Of a DNA stretch of 64,000 nucleotides, positions 10,337-21,724 are shown in pieces. The stretch covers positions 186,001 to 250,000 of the forward strand of contig JAJOZX010006163.1 of assembly GCA_023014485.1 (NCBI GenBank). Reading direction: 5' to 3'. Positions within the stretch are counted from its first letter, which is position 1. Every line of letters starts with the position of its first letter. Under the pieces are notes generated by a model. The model was not told the origin of the DNA and ran no database searches. It saw only the letters and a program-made list of their open reading frames with translations. Origin of the DNA: Bathynomus jamesi. Its lineage: Eukaryota; Arthropoda; Malacostraca; Isopoda; Cirolanidae. Position numbers and translations under genes: made by a program.

Positions 10337-11394
10337 AAAAAATAGAATGATAAATCAATATCCTATCAAATTGTTTGTGTATACGTAAAATTATTTGTAC
10401 AAAAGCCACAGTAATAAAACGCACAAAAGTCACGGTAAATAATTTCGTGTGGCTCGTTTAACTTTTAAACTTGTTTATTTAAATTGCCCGTTTTAATTAT
10501 GTAATTTTTTGTATAAAAATCATTGAATTTTAAAAATGCATGTTTGTTTTTAGTTTTTTGCAAAAAGTTCTTTATGAATTTTAAAAATATATACTTTTTT
10601 TTAAATTGAATCGATAAATAAATCTTTTGTGAATCGAATGCCAAAATTATGATTAAAAATGAAAAATTAAAAAAATGCGTGTACAGGCATGGGAAGAACT
10701 GTACCCCTAAAAGGGGGGAAGGAATTATGTTAGGGAATTTTTTTTAGCATAGGCACTGCACAATAAAAAGACGCATCGAATGGTGAAAACCGCATTGTTC
10801 TACACCAACTGTAGCGACCTGTAGGTGTGCGCAAAAAAACTGTTATATATATATAATATATATAATATATATATATATTATATATATATATATAAGGCTT
10901 CATTTCTGAAATAGTATATTAGATTTTGAGAAAATACGCGTGGTGAAAATTTTGAGAAATCCAAATTTTTGAGCTAATTGCCTGAAAATTGCACACGAGC
11001 TATATTATGCGATTGTAGGCGGGGTCATCTCTATGAGTAGATGCTCTAAATGGTCTCCATGTTCATTTATGAGACTATTTTCATTTTTGGGGCGGAGCCA
11101 AAAATAGAAGGGAGTATGCTAGTGGTACGTGGGGGAGCATAAACTTTCTTTTGGAGTATGTTGGTCAGGACCCCAATTCATAAGCCCCACATAGTGCCCG
11201 ATCTACCCCCAGAAATTCGACCCGGCCTAGTGTGTATGTCCAAAACTTAAATATTTGTAACTAAAAGCAGAAATGTATAATTTAGCTTTCTTCTTTAAGT
11301 TTTGGACATATACACCCATGTCAATAATGTCATCATATATTGGAGCACACTAATCAGACATACACTCACCATAGTGAAGGGATTAATAAATAAT
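10337..11394. other. Non-coding stretch with (TA)n
   Basis: No convincing gene. It holds an imperfect (TA)n block at 10843-10895, AT-rich sequence before it, and a 17-19 bp inverted repeat at 11233-11314. The GGGGCGGAGCC stretch near 11088 is not supported as a promoter. Confidence 0.6.
11233..11314. repeat. Inverted repeat, possible tiny MITE
   Basis: Arms TGTATGTCCAAAACTTAAA and TTTAAGTTTTGGACATATACA enclose about 40 bases. Confidence 0.7.
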
Positions 11395-11670
11395 AGATGT
11401 AAGTGTTCCAAATGACTACGGAATTAACAGCATAGAGGAAAAAGTCACAAAATATCAAGACCTGAAGAATGACTTAAAAAGAATGTGGAAGTGGAAGCTC
11501 CATGCGATAGATATTATGACTGTTATAATTGGAGCAACAGAGTAATAAAAAAGAATTTAAAGAACTACTTGGACACTATGAATGCGTCAGTGACAATGGG
11601 TGAAATAGAGAGAGAAGCATTAGGGGGGAACGGTAAACATCTTGGAGAGGCCTCAGGAGTAACCTGCACA
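11395..11670 (+). pseudogene. LINE C-terminal remnant
   Basis: Plus-strand translation with frame changes gives VPNDYGINSIEEKVTKYQD, then DLKRMWKWK, and later KKNLKNYLDTMNA followed by an EREALGG segment. This resembles the widely seen LINE ORF2 tail with a KYQDL...MW...PK.L...EALLGTA pattern. It has several stops and is clearly dead. Family-level assignment is not possible from this fragment. Confidence 0.45.
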
Positions 11671-11979
11671 GATGAGCACCACCTTTGCAGTTCTAGGAAG
11701 GAACTTTGGTGGAGCCAGTGTGATAAATACATGAAACAACGTGAAGTAACCAAGCACAGAATGGAATGAGGAAGTAATAGAAGTTAACAGAGGCAAGTAG
11801 GAGATGCCAGAAATAGCAATCACAGGCTTAAATATAAAGACCAAATTCGGAAACATTTCTAATTTTAAAAGCCAAGATCCAGATATGCACCCAAACCTTT
11901 GGCTCAGACAAGTTTCACTACTCACCACCCCTAGTTCAACCTTCACCTGCATGCTGAATGGTGAAGATCAGTCACCAGA

Positions 11980-12420
11980 ATGGCCACCCTCTTGCCCAAA
12001 TCTCTGGATACAAAGCTTCCAAACAAGTAGTTTGTGGAGTAATTTTCATGGGATAGGGGAAGCCACCAAAGATAAACAAGATGGTCTGTTTGCAGGCCAC
12101 CCACCTGGTGGGGTAGCTATCCAGTGGAAGTTATATATGGGAAATATATTAATGAATTGAAACTGGCCAACTGGAATAGAAATTTGTGTTGACAACAAAA
12201 AATTTGCCATTCTATGTATCTATATGCCTTTTCAGGCAGTTGATAATGAAGAATACTTCATTAAATTGGGGCAGATCAATATTATTGATGAGTTGGATAC
12301 ACCATGTGTACTGTGTAGCTGTTATTGCTGATCTCAATGATAATGTGCTTAATGATAATTCTTTGTTTAGTAACCACTTAAAAGCCTTCTGTGAAGAAGA
12401 TAACTTTACTTGAAGATAAT
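11980..12420 (+). pseudogene. LINE endonuclease-domain remnant
   Basis: Frames in this stretch carry pieces of an apurinic-type endonuclease: a GGVAIQWKLYM segment near 12107, FAILCIYMPFQAVDNEEYF near 12205, IDELDTPCV near 12285 and ADLNDNVLNDNSLF near 12332, corresponding to the GDFNANV region with the G and F lost. Stops and frame changes are frequent. It may be the 5' half of the LINE whose RT tail lies at 12641-14147, but the intervening RT core is missing. Confidence 0.45.
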
Positions 12421-12426
12421 AACGTG

Positions 12427-12540
12427 TTCATAAAGATAAACGAGTAATATGATCGTGAACAGCGTTGAACGCCATGTTTACTAGTAATAAGGTTCCATTA
12501 TGATTACTGCAAGTCTATAGGAAGATATACCACAATACAA
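12427..12540 (+). repeat. Interspersed repeat, copy A
   Basis: GTGTTCATAAAGATAAAC, ATGATCGTGAACAGCGTT and AAGGTTCCATTATGATT recur in the same order on the minus strand of 19400-19520. The nature of the repeat is unknown; non-coding. Confidence 0.7.
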
Positions 12541-12640
12541 TTTTTTATATACTAGTGAATTTGAACCAAAAATAGACATTACACAACCATCCTCCACACT
12601 CCCTCATTCCCCTTCCCCACCCACCAGTCTCGACTGTCTC

Positions 12641-14147
12641 GTGTATATTAAATCATTATGTAACAATACTAATAAAGCTGTTTGTAGAGTCCGTGTGCAG
12701 CTTAAACCTTTACTAACTTATGAATTTAATGAGATCAAGACAAAGGTAATGAAAATTGCAAGAAGGAAAGGAGCACAAATGAACCTAACGATAGGAAATC
12801 GGACCTTAGAAGAAGCTGAGCAGTTTAAATATCTGGGAAGTATATTAACCAACAATGGAGATTGCAATAAGGAAGTAAGATCTAGAATTGGTTTGGGTAA
12901 GGTAGCTTTTGAGAGAGAGAGAGAAGACTACTAACAGCCAGCAATGTTCCCTCTAATTTTTTTTAGTCCGTGTGCGCAAGAAATTTTCGTTGTGCATACA
13001 TTTAGATTCATGGTGAAAAATTGTGCAAACTTTTCTGAGCGCTATTATCTTCAAAATTAAATATATATAAATATTAAATACTTAATAAATATTATTTCCA
13101 TAAGGTAATAGCTTGATCACAACGGTACTATTAAATGGATATTAAAAAACTGTTTACAATATTATATATTCTTAAAAAAGAAAACATTTTATCCATTCTA
13201 AAAATATGAATAAAATAAAAAATAGTAAAATAAAATTCAACAAAATAAATAAAATAAAAATAACTAAATGAAAATGACTATTTTAGTTATCATTTCTCAA
13301 AACAATTTTTAGCATTTAGCAATTTAAAATAGACTATCAAGATTAATACATAATTTCATCCATTCACAAAATAGGAATTATGAGATAATTACTATTCGTT
13401 TTTATGCAAAAATAAGAAAGAGGTTTATATTCAATGCGTTAATGTATAAAAGAAAAAAATGCAAATACATAGAGTAAAAAAAATCCGTATTGCGTAATTG
13501 CGCGGACGTCGGCGAAGTCGGGCGGAAGGGGTTAATACTTAAAAGAGCGACTATAGAGTATGTTGATGCAAATGGTCAGACCTTGTGTGACGGTATATTT
13601 TTTAAATTACTTCATTTACTGTCGTGACTCATGATACGCTTGAGCCTGTGCGCATTTTATTTTGCTGTGTGCGCGGGTTTCACAACGCGTGTGCGCGCGC
13701 ACACGCGCACACCTTAGAGGGAACACTGCTAACAGGTAAACTCAACTTGAAGCTGAAGAAAAGGTTAGTAAAATGCTTGATATGGAGTGTGGTACTGTAT
13801 GGAGCAGAAACATGGACACTGAAAACAACTGAAAAGAAACTCTTGGAAAGTTTTGAAATGTGGGTTTGGAGAAGAATGCGGAAGTAATTCGAAGTAATGA
13901 GGAAGTACTGCAACAGGTAAGGGAGGAAAGAAAACTCATTAAGTTGATAAGAGAAAGACAGAAGAAATGGATCGGACATGTGTTGAGAGGAGAAGGATTG
14001 TTGAAGGAGGTGATAGAGGGTAGATATGAAGGTAGAAGGCCAAGGGGAAGGAAAAGGAAAGCAATGCTGGATGATTTGAAGGCAGGCAGGAGCTATCATG
14101 AGATGAAAAGGATAGCTCAAGATAGAACACTTTGGCGGGACACATGA
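12641..14147 (+). pseudogene. RTE-like LINE, RT C-terminal region, split by a hAT element
   Basis: The first part (12641-12934) contains KTKVMKIARRKG, then EEAEQFKYLGSILTNNGDC and KEVRSRIGLGK, the RT thumb region of RTE-like elements. The frame then meets a hAT insertion (12939-13728) and resumes with LNLKLKKRLVKCLIWSVVLYGAETWTL and RERQKKWIGHVLRGEGLLKE, ending with RGRKRKAMLDDL and TLWRDT. A frameshift near 13885 separates the last two frames. A (GGAT)n tail follows at 14177-14200. Confidence 0.75.
12939..13728. mobile_element. Non-autonomous hAT-type element
   Basis: Ends CAGCAATGTTCCCTCTAA and, on the other side, TTAGAGGGAACACTG form an imperfect inverted repeat. The flanks CTAACAGC (12931-12938) and CTAACAGG (13729-13736) form an 8-bp duplication with one mismatch. 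The interior is AT-rich and non-coding, with a GTGTGCGCGCGCACACGCGC stretch near the right end. No transposase frame. Confidence 0.8.
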
Positions 14148-14176
14148 GTTAGACCTGCCTGATAGACGAAACACGA

Positions 14177-14200
14177 TGGATGGATGGATGGATGGATGGA
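14177..14200 (+). repeat. (GGAT)n LINE tail
   Basis: Six copies of GGAT/ATGG directly after the RTE-like frame; marks the LINE 3' end. Confidence 0.7.
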
Positions 14201-14394
14201 AGGAATCTACACGATTATCTGTATTCACATTGAGCGAGAAAAAGGTTGAGACTGTGAGAGAGAGAGCGAAGTAGATGGGCAGAGATAGTTAGTGGGAAAT
14301 GGCTTATCGATTGTTACACAAAGAACTTGTTAACAGTTTCGATCTGAATAACAGCAACTGATTGTCAAAATCACACAAGAATAATCCACGGTTA

Positions 14395-14590
14395 TACTAG
14401 CATAAACATATTTATATATACTTATAAATTCATACAATATTATGCTAATGTTTGTGAAATGACGTTGATGGGCCAAACCGTGGTGTTGGCATGGTTACTT
14501 GCTGTCGCCGTCAGGAGAGACTACGTATGGGTGTGTCAGTGGGAACCGTAAGGTGACGGTTTCGTGAAGCAGGATATCACCAACGGTTTG
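14395..14590 (+). mobile_element. Fragment of the Tc1-like transposon found at 16.2-18.6 kb
   Basis: The stretch from TTTATATATACTTATAAATT through AATGACGTTGATGGGCCAAA corresponds to the minus strand around 18480-18590. It then jumps to GAGACTACGTATGGGTGTGT, corresponding to the minus strand around 18100-18155. The transposase N-terminus between them is missing, so this is an internally deleted copy of the same family. Confidence 0.65.
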
Positions 14591-14608
14591 TGGCTGATGC
14601 CTATTATA

Positions 14609-14740
14609 TTAATAGCGTTTTCCAGATTGCATTTGTATCATCAATGTAGAGAGATAATGATTTAATCACATACAAACCCATTAATGTTTTCCAGATTTCC
14701 TGGTGCATTATAAATGTAGAGATATTATTAAATCTTAACA
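14609..14740. repeat. Imperfect tandem duplication, about 72-bp unit
   Basis: ATTAATAGCGTTTTCCAGAT...AATGTAGAGAGATAATGA is echoed by ATTAATGTTTTCCAGAT...AATGTAGAGATATTAT about 72 bases later. Confidence 0.6.
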
Positions 14741-14751
14741 AGGAATATGTA

Positions 14752-14753
14752 TG

Positions 14754-14800
<47 letters not shown>
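14752..14800. repeat. (TA)n microsatellite, left part
   Basis: Pure TA run abutting the hAT left end; continues at 16074-16112 to the right of the element. Confidence 0.95.
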
Positions 14801-14802
<2 letters not shown>

Positions 14803-16070
14803 TGATGTAGGTCACATCCGCATCCGCGGAACATCCGCACATTTTCTCGCGTCCGCATCCGCACTTTGGACTGCGGATGTCGTGCGGATGTGGACCGTTG
14901 AGATAAAACGTCATTAATAAGCGGAAATTATCAAATTCTATTATATTAATAGAACTAGTTCATTGTGCGCAAAAGTGATGCAAGCGACAAGATGAGAGGC
15001 TGTTCTTGTATGAAGTTACTCTCTTGCAACCTACTTAGATCCACGTTACAAAGCTAAGTTATTTTCACCTAGTACATTAGAACGAGTTAAATCATCACTT
15101 GGCAAAGCAGTTGAAGAGCTTCAATCTCTTGAATCTGTCGCTTCGCCACCCACCAAAAGAATAAAGTTTCAGTGACAGAACCAACACCTTCAACAAGCAA
15201 ATCTATCACAGAATCTGTCTCTCAGTTTCTTGAGTCAAGCAGCAATGACGAGACCTACGCGATGTCAAAAGATGTAGTAAAAATGATCGAGAGCTATCAC
15301 CAAGAAAAACGCCTGGCTGCATGTGACAATCCTAGTAGTTGGTGGAAAAATACGCAGAATATCTATCCATACTTGAGTAAACTTGCAAGGAAACATTTAG
15401 CCTGTCCTCCAACAAACGTACCAAGCGAGAGATTATTTAGCAATGCTGGATTAATATATGATGAAAAGAGAAACAGACTGGCAGCAGAAAAGGCAGAAAA
15501 ATTAATGTTCCTTAAGCATAACCTTCCTATAATTAAGTTTGAACATTAAACGATGAACATCTTAGTTTACTTTATTTTAATTACTCATTTATAAATATGC
15601 CTAATAAAACTTTAAACTTAATATAAATAGTTATCAAGCTAATTAAAGATCTCTTTCTATAAGGGTGGAGGTTGGGGAAAGAGGTCGGTGGGGTGCATTT
15701 GAGTTGGGTTCACGTCCCGCATCCTGGTAACACAATTATGGTTTCTAATTGTGGCTGAAACTCGACAAAATATAACGAATTTATTTGCAGACGAATTCAC
15801 TAATTGATTTCTATATTAGTTAGATGCTTGATATTATTTTATATGTTCAGAGAAAAGTACAGCAATTATTGTACAATTAATCAATTATACTACATTATAG
15901 CTACAGCTCTCTCTATATAATAACTTACTATATACGTTAAACACAACAAATCTCGAATATATCCTAAAAATAACGAAAATGTAGACATCCGCATCCGCGG
16001 ATGTTGAAATCAAACATCCTCATCCGCATCCGCATCCGCGGATGTGACAAAAATGACATCCGCTACATCA

Positions 16071-16072
<2 letters not shown>
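14801..16072 (+). mobile_element. hAT transposon with partial transposase, inserted in a (TA)n array
   Basis: The ends AGTGATGTAG and CTACATCACT are inverted. They are followed inward by ACATCCGCATCCGCGGA-type subterminal repeats, which recur in both orientations at 14815-14900 and 15985-16060. The flanks TATATATA and AATATATA fit an 8-bp duplication with one mismatch, but the target is a TA microsatellite so this is weak support. It contains the C-terminal part of a hAT transposase. Confidence 0.8.
15025..15549 (+). pseudogene. hAT transposase, C-terminal third with dimerisation domain
   Basis: Reading starts with LLATYLDPRYKAKLF, the conserved segment preceding the hAT C-terminal domain. 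After a frameshift near 15170 it continues through SSSNDETYAMSKDVVKMIES into the dimerisation domain, with NPSSWWKNTQNIYPYLSKLA, then NVPSERLFSNAG and a closing KLMFLKHNL. The W-W and SERLFS motifs are the family hallmarks. The catalytic DDE region and BED finger are absent, so the copy is non-autonomous. Confidence 0.8.
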
Positions 16073-16125
<53 letters not shown>

Positions 16126-16566
16126 TAAAACGAATTCGTTATTACAACAAATATGCAATGGTTGAGAAAGTTTTACTAACTAGTTTATCATACAAAATGC
16201 CCACAATTTGCCATAGATTAACATAAATGGCACAGCTATACCCGGTTCATAGTTAATATTTGGTCCATCCCCCATTATTGTCTATTACATCTTGTAATCT
16301 GTGTGGCATAGATGCAACATGGTTATGTATGATGTGTGGGTTCCTTCTGAACATCTCCCACTCAGTCATAGTGTGAGACAGCAGCTGGCGGCTAGTCCGC
16401 TCCCGCCCAGGCTCCCACGAGTTCACCACATTCCTCCACACGTTCTCAATGGGGTTGAGGTCACACCTCTTACTAGGCCAGTCCAGTAGTTCTAGATTTC
16501 GCTGCTCCTCGAACCACCACCTAACAATCCTGGCGGTGTGGATGGGAGAGTTGTCTTGTAAATGGA

Positions 16567-16855
16567 TTTTAAAAGTAGAATTATATCTCATTCATACGCT
16601 TCATTAGTAACGTACTATTCAAGATAGGTTTTAACCGCTATGTATTAGGGGTTTCTCTCGGCTAAATTTAATTGTGCGCCGTTATACAAATAATAGTCTG
16701 CAGGTATCCAGAATAAAATCCTAAAGTATTATCATAGTACCGAAAGAGTTAAACACAACAATTTTATGACCATTATTCGTCCCATGTAAATGTGGAAACC
16801 GGACATACAAATGCGTGTAATACATAAATCTTACTCTAGTAATAGTATACATGCA
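16567..16855. other. Unidentified insertion within the Tc1-like gene
   Basis: The transposase frame breaks after the segment encoding YALPYPE and IIFMH near 16855 and resumes at the segment encoding HLQDNS near 16567. The sequence between is AT-rich, non-coding and shows no clear terminal repeats. Confidence 0.4.
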
Positions 16856-16898
16856 TAAAGATAATCTACTCAGGATAGGGCAAGGCATACGCACGTAC

Positions 16899-17756
16899 CA
16901 GAGCATTTTTTAAGCTTTTCGCACTTGGCAACAAAGGCAGATCGGGAAGTGGGGGGGATTAAGTCAGGGGTGTGCTGCCAATTTCTTAACCGGTTCTGAT
17001 ATAGATAGGGGTGTAAATCGGCGAGTGCCAATGGCGCGAGTCATTAAGTTAAGGGGTCTTGGGTGAGCGGTAGCTTCCCCAGCGGTGTCCGGGGCTCCCC
17101 CGGAAACCAACGCATTTTAGCTTTTCCAAACAGCATTTAGTAACATTTTGGCAGAAATTATTAAACATTCTTTATACTCACTAATGACATAATTATCTAA
17201 AAATAAACTAATTTTCATCAAAAAATAAATATTGAAACGACCACTGCTTATGATACTACCTATATTTTTCTATAAAATCCTGAAAAAATTAAAAAAAATT
17301 TAGATATAAATAAATTTCTACTGACTGTTAAATATTTGTTAAAAACAAACAAACGGTTCGGTGATCCAATCAATTTAACAACCGGTTCGGGTGAACCGGA
17401 CCGAACCGGTCCCAGCACACCTCTGGATTAAGGAGACTATGGATCCGGATGTTCGCTAATCAGGCCACCGTCCCCGTGTGGTCTGAAATAACACGCATTA
17501 TCTATATATAAATATTGAATGTAAATTTCATATTTACATTTAGGATAAACTGTTCTAATTGTGGCATATATGCATGTATTATATGTATTTATATGGCTTC
17601 CAAGACAATGCTCCCAAGCCAACTCCCAAGCCAATTCTATTTTTACAAATTTTGAAAATTCGTTGTCGCCTAGTACCCTAAAATTTCACTTACTGGGCGA
17701 CAAATTTTCTTCACTGGGTGACATGTCGCCCACTCACTAGGTTAAAAAATGCTCTG
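16899..17756. mobile_element. hAT MITE inserted in the Tc1-like transposase
   Basis: Ends CAGAGCATTTTTTAA / TTAAAAAATGCTCTG are perfect over 15 bp. An exact 8-bp duplication GCACGTAC flanks them (16891-16898, 17757-17764). Removing the element and one duplication rejoins the transposase frame. It carries a second MITE inside. Confidence 0.9.
16965..17425. mobile_element. Second hAT MITE nested inside the first
   Basis: Ends CAGGGGTGTGCTG / CAGCACACCTCTG with one mismatch. The flanks are GATTAAGT (16957-16964) and GATTAAGG (17426-17433), an 8-bp duplication with one mismatch. Subterminal AACCGGTTC motifs occur on both sides. No coding capacity. Confidence 0.8.
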
Positions 17757-18539
17757 GCACGTACAAAAGGCAGCATTACCACCTCCATGATCTCTATATA
17801 TTGATCTGCCGTAAACCTCCCGTGGATCTCAGTCAGCTGTCTTAGTCCTTGCAGGTGCATCCATCCCCACACATTCGCCGTCACGTGCCCACTCCGTGCC
17901 ACTTCGTAAATATTTTGGCGGGCATATCTCATGTTGTCCTGTCGCCAACACCGAAGACGGCCGTCAGTTGTAGACGCAAACGTAACTCTGCTCCAGCATG
18001 CGAGACCATCATTTATATGCTGGCGAGCAAACGAAAGCCTGGCCTGACGATGTCGTTCCTCGATCCTCTCTTTTTTTTTTTTGGCAGGAGTACGGTGGTG
18101 ATATTCTGCTTCATGAAACCGTCTCCTTGAGGTGTCCACTGACACGCCCATATGTAGTGTCTCCTGGATGGCGATTGCGTTGTTGATAGGATCGATCGTT
18201 CTGCGCTTCGTTGATTACTCTCCGGTCTTCTTCTGGGGTGGTCTTGGTGCCCCACACTTAGGACGATCTAGTAGATTCCCAGTTTCCTGCCACCTCTGCA
18301 CCCAGCGTCGAACATGAGGCTTCGAAATTCCTAGTTCCATGGCTATGTCAGCTACAGAGAGGGCTGCTTCCCGCATACCAATTATCTGGCCTCGCTGTAC
18401 AATTTTATCTTGAGCTGGATTCATTTTCAGAGTCGGTGTTCGTTATGTAGTGTAGAAATATGGTATGAGCATAGATCATGCCAGTAACCATGTCAACACC
18501 TCGGTTTGGTCCATCAACGTCATTTCACAAACATTAGTA

Positions 18540-19060
18540 TAATAGTACAATATTGTACGAGTTATAAATATATATACTGTGAGTGTCAATGGCATACCGG
18601 AGCTGGCATAAAGAGGAGAGAAGGGTGAGGAGTTACTCGGGTGAAGAGGGGCCAGGGTCATCGGCCTCCCCACTCGAGACGGCGCTGACATGCTGCTGTA
18701 GTAACGAGGACTAAAAAGCCTTTGGAAGGCGGACTTGGAGGTTGAAGAAGTTGGAGTGACAGCTACATCAGGAGAAGGTGAGGATTTGGGCTGGAAAAAT
18801 GCATGAAGTGTTGGTTGGCGAGCCATCTTCCTCTTCTCCTCCAAAAGCTCATAGTAGGCTCGAATGTCGTTCTTGACATTGCGGATGACAGTGCTGCTCC
18901 TCGCCACATTCGGGTCAACGTCCAACGACATGTCCAGTGCCGTCTCGAATGAAGAAAGAAGCTTCCTCAGAACTGGAACGGTGAGGGTTTTGAGAGGAGG
19001 ACTCTCGGTCTGCTAGATGCTGCTCCAACTTTGCGAATAAGCGGGGTTGCGAATACCGAG
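18540..19060 (-). pseudogene. Tigger/pogo-like transposase C-terminal fragment
   Basis: The minus-strand frame 18931-18476 starts with MSLDVDPNVARSS, then VKNDIRAYYELLEEKRKMARQ, QPTLHAFFQPKSSPS and a serine/proline-rich tail. A YYELL...QTSL.FF arrangement followed by a low-complexity tail is typical of the carboxyl end of Tigger/pogo (CENP-B-like) transposases. Upstream on the minus strand (18932-19060) related sequence is frameshifted. The catalytic core is absent. This is an assignment by pattern only. Confidence 0.45.
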
Positions 19061-19399
19061 GTATTGCTGTATATTGTTATTGAATTTTACCCTTTTTGCT
19101 ACGTTTTCACTGAAATAGATAGGGATTTTATAAACACCCTGTACAGTAATAATACAATATAATTTAAAATGGTTTTACTGCTTTTACTTTACAATGATTT
19201 ATTACAATATACTGAATTTACTTTTCAAATAAAGTATTTTAATGATCCAAGTTTTATTTTCTTACTATCTTCCAAAGATTAGTTCAAATTGTCAAATTTT
19301 CGCCTGCTGGATATTTTCGCGTAAACTATAGCCTACGCGAAAAATGCGAAAATTTCCCCCAGGCGAACATTTCGCATTCATTAGTATATAAAATGTTCT

Positions 19400-19520
19400 A
19401 TTGTAGTAGTTATTCATATAAATTTGCAGCAATCATAATGGAACCTTATTACTGTATAAGACTAATAAACTACATGGAGTTTAACGCTGTTCACGATCAT
19501 ATTAATTGTTTATCTTTATG
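19400..19520 (-). repeat. Interspersed repeat, copy B (inverted to 12427-12540)
   Basis: Contains the reverse complements of GTGTTCATAAAGATAAAC and ATGATCGTGAACAGCGTT in matching order. Confidence 0.7.
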
Positions 19521-19560
19521 AACACAGACATTACATTATAATTACCTGTATGTCAATGAC

Positions 19561-19616
19561 GGGGACAACCGAGTCCAACAACAAATAACAATATGTTGTT
19601 GGATTCAGTTGTCCCC
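19561..19616. repeat. 22-bp inverted repeat
   Basis: GGGGACAACCGAGTCCAAC and GTTGGATTCAGTTGTCCCC face each other across about 18 bases; two mismatches. Confidence 0.85.
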
Positions 19617-21552
19617 CCTCTAACCCACCTTCCCCCAAGTTGGGGTACCTTGACTAACACTGCGGCGTTGCCGCATGTACGGAGTCGGCTGTGAAGCGAA
19701 GAACATTACATATGCGGGCAACTGTACGTGACCATCTTACCCCCAAAACATTCATTTGTAATAATAACAACAAAAACAAGTTTTTCATACTTCTCAAATT
19801 GTGTTTTAAAATTTCTTAAATATATTGTAATTTTTCCATAAAAAATAATACATTTAATATTCTTGAGTAAAATTATTTAAAAAATGTAAAATATAGTTTT
19901 TAAATATTAATATGTGGTGCACACCCTTTTCCGATTTCACTTATTTCGTACGCGCGTGTTTCATTTATTTCAGGATTACTCTACCTATCCACTCGGCTGG
20001 CCTTTCAATTTTATACGCATAGTTTCCGTCGGCTTGCTTGAAGCCCACTTTGAATTTCAAACTTTCAATGTTAATTTACCCTCAGCTTACAAGAGAAGCC
20101 CATTGCAAGGTAGCAAAGAAACTACACACTCCTTATAAAGTTCATTTAATTTCACCCCAAATTAAGACAAATTGAAAGAAATATACAGATGTGCGATTAT
20201 AAATTTTGTTAAAAAAAAGAAAAAAGAAACTAAGAAGTAGTTTACAAAAATAGTTTACTTACAAAAATTTGGGAAATTTACTCTCAACAGTTCCGCAGAT
20301 TTTTCCAGGAAAAAATCCGTCAAATAAATTCGACGACTTCTCACAATAACTGAATGGTCATGCACTAACCTTCCGGGTTTCCACGGGAACAAGATCACCA
20401 CAAGATATTTACTCTTCTCTGAGGAATCTTACGAGTTTAACATTACATTCAATTGTGTTCACATTAAAAGAAATTTTACAAAGTTCTTTTTCGGTCGCTA
20501 ACAATCAAGCTCTTGTACGCAAGTTCGCGTAAACAAAGGAAATTCAGATTTTAGAACAACGTGAGACAATTTCAAATCAACTTAGAAATTTTCAAACATG
20601 TCACAGAGTTTAAGGAGTTATTCTTACAAGCCACTTAACTTTCGGGGACGGATGTACAACTAACTTGGAAATCTAAGTTACACCTTAAAATTTCAAGGAC
20701 TCCGCCTTACAATATTCTGAATGACTTATCAAAAACATTTTCATTACAAAAAGGTCGTCCCGACGAAAACTTTCATCCATACATAAGGAAAGGAGCAGCT
20801 TCTCTTTTTCCTCACTGGGTGTTACAAGAATCACTGTCCTTTAATTGGATATTGACATTCCCTTCCAAAAACAAAGCTCGTCCTTTTCCTTAAAAATCAA
20901 CTTAAAATAACTAACGTTCTTCGAAGCCACTTGGTTTCTCAAATTTATGACCAACGTCATGGACCAATTTAACAAGTGGATTCGAAGTCTGTCTCACAAA
21001 AGTTTACCCACAACGCGAAGAGAAAACGAGCCATTTAACATCTGCACCTGGCCAGTTTTTTCCCCCTCTTTGAAGCTAGGGCCGCTCCTCGACCCTACCA
21101 TAAATCTCTACCGTGAGGCTGTTCTGGGTTATACCATTAACGTGAGAATACAAAAATAAAAATCGAACGAACGTTAAACAATCTGAAACATTTTTATTTT
21201 TAATCCTGCAACAAGAAACCTATTGATATTCTTTAATAACTATAATCTAAACTACCTTGCTTTAGAGATTTAAACAACAAAATCTTAAAACTAAAATTTC
21301 TGCCGCTCTTTTCGTAAGAGATTTCGGCAGACAGATTTGCAGTTACAACAAATATTATAAAGAAAATTAAATTAAACATTTAATAAAGGGTAACTATTTA
21401 AAAAATTATGTATAAATTAATTCGTTTAGAGGCTTACATTACTGAAGTACCAAAATTAAATACAAATCCAGGTAAATATTCAGTTTGGCGGCGCGCAGCA
21501 AACCCAGCTGTTCATCCTTCCACACAATAAAAATTGGTTGGGAGATAAATGG

Positions 21553-21710
21553 GTACCCTGGGTAGCCTAGTGGTTAAGACGTTGGGCTGCTGGTTGGGTG
21601 TGGTTCGGATTCCACGTTAAACTACAGGTCTAAGGTGGAGAGACAAGCTTGACTTTCGTCAGAATGAACAATTCGGGCGGAAGCTAAACCAAGGTGTGTG
21701 TGTGTAACTT
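21553..21710 (+). repeat. tRNA-derived SINE, plus copy
   Basis: Shows an A box TAGCCTAGTGG and a B-box-like GGTTCGGATTCC about 45 bases later, then the body ACGTTAAACTACAGGTCTAA and AGAATGAACAATTCGG. Ends in a short TG run. These are RNA polymerase III promoter boxes in a tRNA-like arrangement. Confidence 0.6.
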
Positions 21711-21724
21711 AATTAAAAACCCTT

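Larger units (their letters stand above)
16253..18424 (-). pseudogene. Tc1-like transposase, minus strand, interrupted
   Basis: Minus strand. The N-terminal helix-turn-helix lies at 18424-18215 (AALSVADIAMELGISKP and VRRWVQRWQETG). After frameshifts the middle part (18151 to about 17765) shows VTFASTTDGRLRCW, where the first catalytic aspartate is expected, and GHVTANVWGWM. The C-terminal part lies at 16591-16253 with LQDNSPIHTARIVRWW (second D) and KRCDLNPIENVWRNVV (third acidic position). Between middle and end the gene is split by a hAT MITE (16899-17756) and by about 290 bases of other sequence (about 16567-16855). Confidence 0.8.
19061..21545. other. Stretch without recognisable gene
   Basis: Apart from the two repeats listed separately, only short chance frames are seen. 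The part 20340-21130 is locally less AT-rich and could be a decayed LTR or host non-coding DNA. A hairpin TGCCGCTCTT...AAGAG...CGGCA lies at about 21301-21333. Confidence 0.5.

Noticed and set aside
10790..10850. Helitron end
   Set aside because: No CTRR with a preceding hairpin and no Rep/helicase sequence nearby.
13680..14228. 182-codon minus-strand frame over the RTE remnant
   Set aside because: It is the antisense shadow of the plus-strand LINE frame and has no domain resemblance.
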